Assembly: GCA_905234205.1 (NCBI GenBank)
Contig: CAJOGG010000116.1
Coordinates: 1-5,229 of the forward strand
Origin: an uncultured Synergistales bacterium
Lineage (GTDB): Bacteria > Synergistota > Synergistia > Synergistales > Aminobacteriaceae
Direction of reading: 5' to 3'
Length of the DNA: 5,229 nucleotides
Numbering within the stretch: the stretch's first letter is position 1; each line of letters opens with the position of its first letter. Shown one piece after another: positions 1 through 5,229 of this stretch. Below the pieces are notes generated by a model. It searched no databases. It was given only the letters and a program-made list of their open reading frames with translations, and was not told the DNA's origin. The translations under genes and the position numbers were made by a program.

Positions 1-718
1 AAAGGCAGCTCAAGACGCAAAACGAGGTAATCTCTTCCAAAAATTAGTACGCGCCATAATCATCGCAGCTAAAGACGGTGGCGGAGATCCAGCTATGAAC
101 ATGAGGCTCAAGACTGCTATCGAACGTGCAAAGGCTGTAAGTGTTCCCAACGATAATATTACTCGTGCTATCAAACGCGGCACAGGAGAACTTGGCGACA
201 TTTCCTATACAGAACTCACTTACGAAGTTATCGGGCCAGCGGGAATTGCTGTGCTTGTAAACGTCATGACTGATAACAAGAATCGTACGACCCCGGAAAT
301 CAGAGCTTTATTAGCTCGTAATGGCGGACAAATGGGCTCTGAAGGTTCTGTTGCTTGGATGTTTGACCGTAAAGGAGTTATTGAGGTTAAAGGCGAAGGA
401 CTCGACGAGGACGAATTAATGACGCTCGGACTTGATTCGGGTATGTCAGATATGGAAGCCAGCGACGGAGGATTTACGCTCTACTGTGAGCCGGCGGACC
501 TTGACACACTGCAAAAAGCTCTTGAAGACGCGAAATACGTCGTTGATAATGCGGAAGTTTCAATGATCGCGAAAACCCCCGTTGAAGTTTCAGACCCTGA
601 AGCCGCACGAAAAGTTTTGAAGTTGGTTGACGCCCTCGAAGAACACGACGACGTTCAGAACGTTTACTCGAATTTCGATATTCCGGACGAAGTAGCCTCA
701 CAGATTGAGGACGATTAA
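1..718 (+). CDS. yebC: YebC/PmpR (TACO1) family protein, 5'-truncated by the window edge
   Basis: The reading frame is open from base 2 to the TAA at 716-718, giving 238 visible residues. It begins KAAQDAKRG, which in the family follows an N-terminal MAGHSKWANIKHR-like segment, so about 13 residues lie outside the window and full length would be near 250, normal for the family. The ATG at 95 is an internal methionine, not the start. Recognisable family blocks are the N-terminal helical region with GGGDP, then NRTTPEIRALLARNGG and GSEGSVAWMFDRKG in the middle, and VYSNFDIPDE near the C-terminus. Family knowledge: these cytoplasmic proteins were long annotated as transcriptional regulators; bacterial YebC and mitochondrial TACO1 are now tied to helping ribosomes through proline-rich stretches. 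Which role applies here cannot be read from the sequence. The gene lies 9 bp upstream of ruvC, an adjacency common in bacteria. Confidence 0.95.
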   Translation, partial: KAAQDAKRGNLFQKLVRAIIIAAKDGGGDPAMNMRLKTAIERAKAVSVPNDNITRAIKRGTGELGDISYTELTYEVIGPAGIAVLVNVMTDNKNRTTPEIRALLARNGGQMGSEGSVAWMFDRKGVIEVKGEGLDEDELMTLGLDSGMSDMEASDGGFTLYCEPADLDTLQKALEDAKYVVDNAEVSMIAKTPVEVSDPEAARKVLKLVDALEEHDDVQNVYSNFDIPDEVASQIEDD

Positions 719-727
719 CGCGTAAAA

Positions 728-1213
728 GTGGCTGATATTGTATGCCTAGGAATAGATCCCGGCTTGGCCCGAGTTGGTTATGGCGCGGTTGTTCAGTCGG
801 GATTCAGGTTAAGAGCTTTGAATTACGGCTGCATAGAGACATTCCCGGACATGAGCTTTAACGAACGCTTATTGAGAATCTACGACGAATTACAGGAGCA
901 AATAAAATCTTGTAAGCCGGATATAGTTTCGATTGAGCGTTTGTTTTTTGGTCGCAACACTACGACAGCGGAATACGTTTATCAGGCTCGTGGGGTGATA
1001 ATGCTTTTGGCTGCGCAGAACAAATTGCCCGTGATTGAACCCAAGCCCAATCAAATTAAGCTAGCGTTATGTGGCATAGGTGACGCAGAGAAAACTCAAG
1101 TGCAAGGAATGGTACAGAGATTTTTGGCTCTCGATGAAGTTCCTAAGCCCGATGATACTGCTGATGCTTTGGCCGCGGCTGTTACTGGGTTAGCTTTGCA
1201 ATTCTCATCATGA
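728..1213 (+). CDS. ruvC: Holliday junction resolvase RuvC
   Basis: This is the crossover junction endodeoxyribonuclease that, as a dimer, makes symmetrical nicks in four-way DNA junctions bound by RuvAB. The product is 161 residues, slightly short against the usual 165-175, mainly at the C-terminus. The RNase H-like fold signature is complete: GIDPG with catalytic D10, SIERLFFGRN with E70, and PDDTADALAAA with D143 and D146 in the D-x-x-D spacing. The conserved lysines that line the active site in E. coli appear as K111 (NQIK) and K122 (AEKTQVQ). The GTG start is forced: the yebC stop at 716-718 is in the same frame, only CGC GTA AAA lies between, and the next methionine is residue 42, beyond the catalytic aspartate. 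The nearest Shine-Dalgarno-like GAGG (707-710) is 17 bases upstream, too far to be ideal, so translation may depend on coupling to yebC. The stop overlaps the ruvA start as ATGA. Confidence 0.97.
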   Translation: MADIVCLGIDPGLARVGYGAVVQSGFRLRALNYGCIETFPDMSFNERLLRIYDELQEQIKSCKPDIVSIERLFFGRNTTTAEYVYQARGVIMLLAAQNKLPVIEPKPNQIKLALCGIGDAEKTQVQGMVQRFLALDEVPKPDDTADALAAAVTGLALQFSS

Positions 1214-1815
1214 TAAGAACTCTCACAGGAAAAATTTCAGACGTATTCGAAAATTTAATAATTCTTGACGTAAACGGAATAGGCTTTGAGATTATTTGCT
1301 CGCGATCAGTTTTAAGCTCTTCACACGTTAATGACACTGTAAGAATCGTAACCAGCTTGCAATTTTCGGAGTCGGGCGCGGTTATTTATGGTTTTGCTTC
1401 GGAACGTGAACGAGAATTTTTCTTGAGGCTCACAAGCGTTAAGGGCGTAGGAGGTCGTACAGCTATAGCTATTCTCTCTGAACTTTCTATTGACAACGTT
1501 ATTAACGCAATTTCCTCGGCTGATGTAAACGCGTTCATGAAGGTTTCAGGGATTGGCAAGAAGACGGCTGAAAGGTTATGCTTTGAACTAAAGAACATAG
1601 CAGAATTACGAGCAATTACCCGCGAATCGAATCCGGAGACCACGAAATCTTCTGGAAGTGTTGAGAATGTCATTGACGCGCTTTTATCGTTGGGCTTCTC
1701 ACGTTCGGACGCTGGAGGAGTAATTAACTTACTGCGAGCTGCTCATGGTGAGGACTTCAACAAGTTAAGCGAGGAGGATTTATTGCGAATGTCATTGAGG
1801 GAGTTGCACAAATGA
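1210..1815 (+). CDS. ruvA: Holliday junction branch migration protein RuvA
   Basis: RuvA forms tetramers that hold a Holliday junction in an open square-planar form and load the RuvB motor. The 201-residue length is normal. The N-terminal OB-fold (about 1-63) opens MIRTLTGKI and contains DVNGIGFEI, ending at the usual IYGF. The middle domain (about 65-140) has the two helix-hairpin-helix DNA-backbone-binding motifs: [14 protein letters not shown] (77-90) and [12 protein letters not shown] (112-123). After a polar linker (about 135-149) comes the small C-terminal three-helix domain (150-201), which binds RuvB; its DALLSLGFS is a family hallmark. The acidic pin that separates strands at the junction centre, E55-D56 in E. 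coli, appears as E54-S55 by eye alignment, so one acidic residue is missing. The ATG overlaps the ruvC stop as ATGA. No clear Shine-Dalgarno precedes it, which suggests re-initiation by ribosomes finishing ruvC. Confidence 0.97.
   Translation: MIRTLTGKISDVFENLIILDVNGIGFEIICSRSVLSSSHVNDTVRIVTSLQFSESGAVIYGFASEREREFFLRLTSVKGVGGRTAIAILSELSIDNVINAISSADVNAFMKVSGIGKKTAERLCFELKNIAELRAITRESNPETTKSSGSVENVIDALLSLGFSRSDAGGVINLLRAAHGEDFNKLSEEDLLRMSLRELHK
1797..1803 (+). promoter_or_regulatory. Shine-Dalgarno for ruvB
   Basis: GAGGGAG lies inside the end of ruvA and ends 8 bases before the ruvB ATG at 1812. It supports that start, which also overlaps the ruvA stop. It contrasts with ruvC and ruvA, which have no well-placed site. 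Confidence 0.6.
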
Positions 1816-2831
1816 CGGACAACAACATTACACCATCACGAATCTTTGACGTACCGCGAAATCCTGAAGAGATAACAGTCAGGCCGAAATATCTTGACGA
1901 GTTCACGGGCCAAGAAAAGCTCAAGGAGAAGTTACGAATCTACATAGCCGCCGCTAAAGGACGAAATGAACCGCTTGACCACATATTATTTTACGGGCCT
2001 CCGGGTTTAGGCAAGACAACTCTAGCCGGGATAATCGCGCAAGAAATGGGTGGGCAATTACGAACGACAACAGGGCCAGCTCTTGAACGTGCAGGGGACT
2101 TGGCCGCGATAGTCTCTAACATTGAACGCAACGACGTGTTATTTATTGACGAGATTCACAGAATGCCTCCACAGGTTGAAGAGATTCTTTATCCCGCTAT
2201 GGAAGATTTTATGCTTCACATAGTTGTTGGCAAAGGTCCTCTGGCTCGTACAATAGCCCTTAATCTTCCCAAGTTCACTTTATGCGGCGCAACTACAAGG
2301 CTTGGTTTACTAACTTCACCTTTACGCGCAAGATTTGGTATCGTTGAACAATTGGCACTATATCAAGACGACGAGCTATCGAGAATTTTATTGCGGGCGG
2401 CTGAAGTTTTGGGCGTAAATCTCACGAAAGAAGCTAGCCTGGAAATTGCTAAACGTTCACGCGGGACTCCTAGAGTTGCTTTGAGATTATTACGAAGAGT
2501 CAGAGACGTTGCTGCAGTGAAGAACGGCGAGGGTAGCGAAGTTGACTCCGGTATTGCTATTAACGCTATGGATATGATCGAAGTTGACTCGCAAGGGCTT
2601 GACGAGGGCGACAGAAAAATTTTGCGCGCTATCATTGATTTATTCAACGGTGGTCCGGTCGGGCTCAACACTTTAGCCGCAGCTCTCAATGAAGACTCAC
2701 AGACTATCGAGGACATTTACGAGCCATATTTGATTCAAAAGGGATTAATCGAGCGTACACCACGAGGCCGAAAAGCTACGAAGAACGCATATTTATATTT
2801 AGGACGGCAGGTGCTAATAGACTTTGAATAA
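1812..2831 (+). CDS. ruvB: Holliday junction branch migration ATPase RuvB
   Basis: RuvB is the hexameric AAA+ motor that pumps DNA through a RuvA-held junction to drive branch migration. At 339 residues it is full length. Visible motifs in order: [16 protein letters not shown] (24-39), Walker [10 protein letters not shown] (62-70), Walker B LFIDEIHR (110-117), the RuvA-contacting beta-hairpin region around [11 protein letters not shown] (138-148), sensor 1 GATTR (159-163), the arginine-finger region SPLRARFGI (169-177), sensor 2 RGTPR (217-221), and a C-terminal winged-helix DNA-binding domain (about 260-335) with [13 protein letters not shown] and ERTPRGR. Small departures from the common consensus are TTRLGLLT for TTRAGLLT and ALRLL for ANRLL. 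Both positions vary among RuvB proteins, so I do not expect loss of activity. The ATG overlaps the ruvA stop by 4 bp and has a good upstream GAGGGAG. The 3' end overlaps the next gene by 8 bp. Confidence 0.98.
   Translation: MTDNNITPSRIFDVPRNPEEITVRPKYLDEFTGQEKLKEKLRIYIAAAKGRNEPLDHILFYGPPGLGKTTLAGIIAQEMGGQLRTTTGPALERAGDLAAIVSNIERNDVLFIDEIHRMPPQVEEILYPAMEDFMLHIVVGKGPLARTIALNLPKFTLCGATTRLGLLTSPLRARFGIVEQLALYQDDELSRILLRAAEVLGVNLTKEASLEIAKRSRGTPRVALRLLRRVRDVAAVKNGEGSEVDSGIAINAMDMIEVDSQGLDEGDRKILRAIIDLFNGGPVGLNTLAAALNEDSQTIEDIYEPYLIQKGLIERTPRGRKATKNAYLYLGRQVLIDFE
2809..2813 (+). promoter_or_regulatory. Shine-Dalgarno for the SpoIID-domain gene
   Basis: AGGTG within the 3' end of ruvB sits 10 bases before the TTG at 2824. 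It is only moderately strong, but it supports the unusual TTG start, together with an in-frame TAG at 2818-2820 that excludes any start further upstream. Confidence 0.45.
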
Positions 2832-4197
2832 ACGATTTACACTAATTATCATAGCTATCATAATTTTGACGGCTCCTCCCTCTTACGCAAGAGATATTTA
2901 CGTAAAACTTTCAGGGGGCAACAAATTTTCAATCGGCATAACGCAAGGTACTTTGACCATAACTGACGCTAATGGAAGTGCAGTGGGGGTTGGCGAGTCT
3001 ACAGTTGTTTCCGTGTCAGGTGGAGTTGCTTCAGTATTGGGCTTTACGCTGAATCTACCACTAAGAATCACAGGGCCAGGCCATTTGAAATTCAACGGCA
3101 GGACTTATCGCGGCTCATTCTTGATAACTCAACGTGCTGGATTATTGAACATTGTCAACCTTGAGCAATATTTGTACGGAGTTCTCCCGGCTGAAGTCGG
3201 AGCATCGTGGCACATGGAGGCTTTGAAAGCGCAGGCCATTAGCGCAAGGACCTATGTGTTAAAACAGAGCATGAACAGATCCGACAAGGGCTATGATGTT
3301 GTTGACACTGACGCGGATCAAGTTTACAAGGGAGTCGGAATTGAGACGGCGAAGACTAACCAGGCTGTATCAAACACGGCGGGCCAAGTACTCGTTTTTG
3401 GCAATGAATTAGCTTACACGTATTTTCATTCTGACAGCGGAGGACACACTGCGAACGCTTTGGACGTTTGGGGATCTAATCAGCCTTATTTAGTCGGAGT
3501 CCCTGAAGTTGTGAACTATGAATCGCCGGCTTCAACATGGTCAGCAAAATTCACAAACTCGAAAATCCAAACAGCTATCAAGAAAATCACTGGTGCAGAC
3601 TTAGGAACGATAACAGAGCTTCAGGTTTCAGAAGTTGACGAGGGAGGAAGAGCCGTAACTATAACCGCAGTTGGTAAAAACGGAACACGAACGGTAAAGG
3701 CAAGTCAATTTCGCTTGAATCTTGACCCAAGGACTCTCAAAAGCACAATGTTCACGCCATCAGGAGGAGCTTTCAACGTCAACAATCAGACAACACCAAG
3801 CGGCCTAGTAAGTTCACAAAAGAAAATCTCTATTCCTAACTCGGGTTTAACGCTTGAGGAAGAGAAACAAATTGCAAAGATGACGGCTGATGGAGTTTTC
3901 ACTACCACGGAATTAATTGACATGCTAACGAATCCCAACAAAAAGAAGAATTATTATCAGACAGGAATTGAACGCAGCTCACGCGACGTAACTCAACAAG
4001 AGCAAGCTAAACCGCGCAACAAATACGGCTATTCGATCGAGAAATCCGGCAGCGACTTTGTATTCTACGGAAGAGGCTGGGGACACGGCGTTGGCTTATG
4101 TCAGTGGGGAGCCATGGCAATGGCTGATAATGGTTACACGGCAGAACAAATTTTGACGCATTATTATCCGGGAACTGATATAAGGAAAATCAAGTGA
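2824..4197 (+). CDS. Exported SpoIID/LytB-domain protein, probable peptidoglycan lytic transglycosylase
   Basis: This 457-residue protein is a SpoIID/LytB-family wall enzyme; characterised members cleave glycan strands stripped of peptides. Residues 1-22 form a signal peptide: MNKR, a hydrophobic core (LIIIAIIIL), then SYA before RDIYV, a good signal peptidase I site, implying release outside the cytoplasmic membrane. The SpoIID core follows: [18 protein letters not shown] (112-129, E124 the probable catalytic Glu), [14 protein letters not shown] (131-144), [10 protein letters not shown] (200-209), [10 protein letters not shown] (214-223), and the C-terminal [14 protein letters not shown] (416-429) with HYYPGTDI. 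About 90 residues (roughly 313-405) of polar, partly helical sequence separate the core from that last motif, longer than the usual linker. C426 is the only cysteine, so a cysteine-coordinated zinc site as in clostridial SpoIID is unlikely. TTG is the first start after an in-frame TAG and the only one giving a complete signal peptide. The presence of SpoIID does not prove sporulation, since non-sporulating bacteria carry homologues. Confidence 0.9.
   Translation: MNKRFTLIIIAIIILTAPPSYARDIYVKLSGGNKFSIGITQGTLTITDANGSAVGVGESTVVSVSGGVASVLGFTLNLPLRITGPGHLKFNGRTYRGSFLITQRAGLLNIVNLEQYLYGVLPAEVGASWHMEALKAQAISARTYVLKQSMNRSDKGYDVVDTDADQVYKGVGIETAKTNQAVSNTAGQVLVFGNELAYTYFHSDSGGHTANALDVWGSNQPYLVGVPEVVNYESPASTWSAKFTNSKIQTAIKKITGADLGTITELQVSEVDEGGRAVTITAVGKNGTRTVKASQFRLNLDPRTLKSTMFTPSGGAFNVNNQTTPSGLVSSQKKISIPNSGLTLEEEKQIAKMTADGVFTTTELIDMLTNPNKKKNYYQTGIERSSRDVTQQEQAKPRNKYGYSIEKSGSDFVFYGRGWGHGVGLCQWGAMAMADNGYTAEQILTHYYPGTDIRKIK
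4182..4186 (+). promoter_or_regulatory. Shine-Dalgarno for queA
   Basis: AAGGA inside the end of the SpoIID-domain gene ends 7 bases before the GTG at 4194. The spacing is ideal and supports the GTG start. An in-frame TGA at 4176-4178 excludes longer forms. Confidence 0.6.
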
Positions 4198-5229
4198 GAA
4201 AGATTTACGAGCTAAGCTCCTACAACTATAACTTGCCTCAAGAAAACATAGCTCAATCTCCGGCAAACCCTCGTGACTCTTCGCGCTTGCTTGTGTGGAA
4301 CGTCAAAGAGGACAAAATTCTACGCGATAACATTTTCCGTGACATAACGAAATTTTTACGTGAGGGCGATTTATTAGTACTTAATGACACGAGAGTTATA
4401 CCAGCAAGATTACACGGCATAAGAGAATCGGGCGGAAATTGTGAAGTGTTTCTGCTTAAGAACTTAACGCCGGATTTTTTGGAATGGGAAGCTCTCGTTC
4501 GACCTGCACGAAAGATTCACACAGGCTCAAAAATTTATGTCAACGGCCAATCTATTTACGTTACAGAAGAATTTGATGAAGGGATTCGCAACGTGAGATT
4601 TGATTTAGAGTCGCGTGAGGACTTCATGAACTTTCTTGACGAAGCTGGAAAAGTTCCTTTGCCTCCTTATATCAAGAATGACTCTGAGAACATGCGCGAG
4701 TTATATCAAACTGTCTTTGCCCGTCATGAAGGCTCTGTAGCCGCTCCCACAGCTAGTTTGCATTTCACACCAGAGTTGTTAGCGAAAATTCAAGCAATGG
4801 GCATTAGGATCGCTTATGTTACGCTACATGTAGGGCTAGGGACATTTCGACCGGTCAAGGCTCTTGATATTCGTGAACATGAAATTCATACAGAGCATTG
4901 CGAATTACCTGAAGAGACTGCGAGATTGATTCGTGAATGTAAATCTGACGGTGGACGGGTAATTGCATCAGGGACGACTGCGGCACGGACTCTTGAGTCA
5001 TTCAGCGATCTTCAACCCGGAATTATGGATACAGGCTTGTATATTTACCCTGGCTATATGTTCAAAGTAGTCGACGCTCTCATCACAAACTTTCATTTGC
5101 CTGAAAGCTCGTTGCTAATGCTAGTGAGTTCATTTGCTGCGAACAAAGCTGGCTGTGTTGGCAATGAGGAGGGAATTTTATCGAAGCTCTTATCAATTTA
5201 CGAACAATGCGCGCTTGACGGTTGGAGGT
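4194..5229 (+). CDS. queA: S-adenosylmethionine:tRNA ribosyltransferase-isomerase QueA, 3'-truncated by the window edge
   Basis: QueA transfers and isomerises the ribosyl moiety of SAM onto preQ1 in tRNA anticodons to make epoxyqueuosine, a late step of queuosine synthesis in the cytoplasm. The frame stays open to the end of the window, giving 345 residues ending LDGWR; family members continue with an RFFSxGDAM-like tail, so about 15 residues are missing. Family blocks are NLPQENIAQSP (13-23), RDSSRLLV (27-34), LVLNDTRVIPARLHG (61-75), WEALVRPARK (98-107), PLPPYI (155-160), YQTVFA (171-176), AAPTASLHFT (183-192), VTLHVGLGTFRPV (209-221), HEIHTEHCEL (229-238), and IYPGYMFKVVDALITNFHLPES (284-305, in two parts IYPGYMFKVVD and ALITNFHLPES). 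Two spots differ from the common consensus: S188 where Gly is usual (APTAGLHF) and GTTAARTLE for GTTSVRTLE. The GTG start overlaps the preceding stop as GTGA. In many genomes tgt follows queA, but that lies beyond the window. Confidence 0.96.
   Translation, partial: MRKIYELSSYNYNLPQENIAQSPANPRDSSRLLVWNVKEDKILRDNIFRDITKFLREGDLLVLNDTRVIPARLHGIRESGGNCEVFLLKNLTPDFLEWEALVRPARKIHTGSKIYVNGQSIYVTEEFDEGIRNVRFDLESREDFMNFLDEAGKVPLPPYIKNDSENMRELYQTVFARHEGSVAAPTASLHFTPELLAKIQAMGIRIAYVTLHVGLGTFRPVKALDIREHEIHTEHCELPEETARLIRECKSDGGRVIASGTTAARTLESFSDLQPGIMDTGLYIYPGYMFKVVDALITNFHLPESSLLMLVSSFAANKAGCVGNEEGILSKLLSIYEQCALDGWR

Noticed and set aside
95..97. ATG at 95 as the start of yebC
   Set aside because: The frame stays open to the window edge and the upstream codons encode the conserved KAAQDAKRG and GGGDP family sequence, so this is an internal methionine of a truncated gene.
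10..201. Antisense open frame of 63 codons opposite yebC
   Set aside because: It lies wholly opposite strongly conserved coding sequence, its product resembles no family I know, and no ribosome-binding site was evident.
474..701. Antisense open frame of 75 codons opposite the yebC 3' end
   Set aside because: The arginine- and serine-rich composition is typical of a shadow of a real gene, and it sits opposite the conserved YebC C-terminal region.
1386..1673. Antisense open frame of 95 codons opposite ruvA
   Set aside because: It mirrors the conserved helix-hairpin-helix region of RuvA and shows no recognisable domain.
2260..2480. RuvB changes TTRLGLLT and ALRLL as possible loss-of-function substitutions
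   Set aside because: Both positions vary among RuvB proteins (for example, other residues occupy them in thermophile RuvB), and all Walker, sensor and arginine-finger residues are present.
2363..2716. Antisense open frame of 117 codons opposite ruvB
   Set aside because: It is the longest antisense frame, but it is serine-rich, has no known motif, and lies opposite the conserved sensor 2 and winged-helix region of RuvB.
2898..3095. Antisense open frame of 65 codons opposite the SpoIID-domain gene
   Set aside because: Proline/threonine-rich shadow of the sense gene, with no recognisable domain.
4150..4200. A terminator or queuosine-type (preQ1) riboswitch before queA
   Set aside because: queA starts inside the preceding coding sequence with an overlapping stop, leaving no leader; I saw no hairpin followed by a T-run.

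Overview
The window is one uninterrupted, single-strand run of six housekeeping genes: yebC (5' end cut off), ruvC, ruvA, ruvB, a SpoIID/LytB-domain cell-wall gene, and queA (3' end cut off). All lie on the + strand. The only non-coding bases are nine between yebC and ruvC. Every later junction overlaps: ruvC/ruvA by 4 bp (ATGA), ruvA/ruvB by 4 bp (ATGA), ruvB/spoIID by 8 bp, and spoIID/queA by 4 bp (GTGA). This looks like one co-transcribed, translationally coupled operon. The window contains no promoter, terminator, RNA gene, mobile element, repeat array or CRISPR array that I can support.

Organism: a bacterium of moderate GC (about mid-40s percent by eye). The order yebC-ruvCAB-spoIID-queA is, from general knowledge, typical of Clostridia-type Firmicutes and of Synergistota. 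A SpoIID-domain protein with a cleavable-looking signal peptide suits either group, and the sequence alone does not decide between them. Start codons are varied (GTG, ATG, ATG, TTG, GTG).

Region by region: bases 1-718 encode a YebC/TACO1-family protein lacking about its first 13 residues. Bases 728-2831 encode the complete Holliday-junction machine: RuvC resolvase, RuvA junction-binding protein and RuvB branch-migration ATPase, all with their key catalytic or binding motifs. Bases 2824-4197 encode a 457-residue exported SpoIID-domain protein, a likely peptidoglycan lytic transglycosylase, with an unusual insertion of about 90 residues before its C-terminal signature motif. Bases 4194-5229 encode QueA, the S-adenosylmethionine:tRNA ribosyltransferase-isomerase of queuosine synthesis, lacking roughly its last 15 residues.

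Functionally the genes cover translation support or regulation (YebC), recombination (RuvABC), wall remodelling (SpoIID) and tRNA modification (QueA). The RuvABC products act together; the others are probably linked by shared transcription rather than a shared pathway. I found no convincing new biological system. The items worth a second look are the insertion in the SpoIID-like protein and a few non-consensus residues in otherwise standard enzymes.
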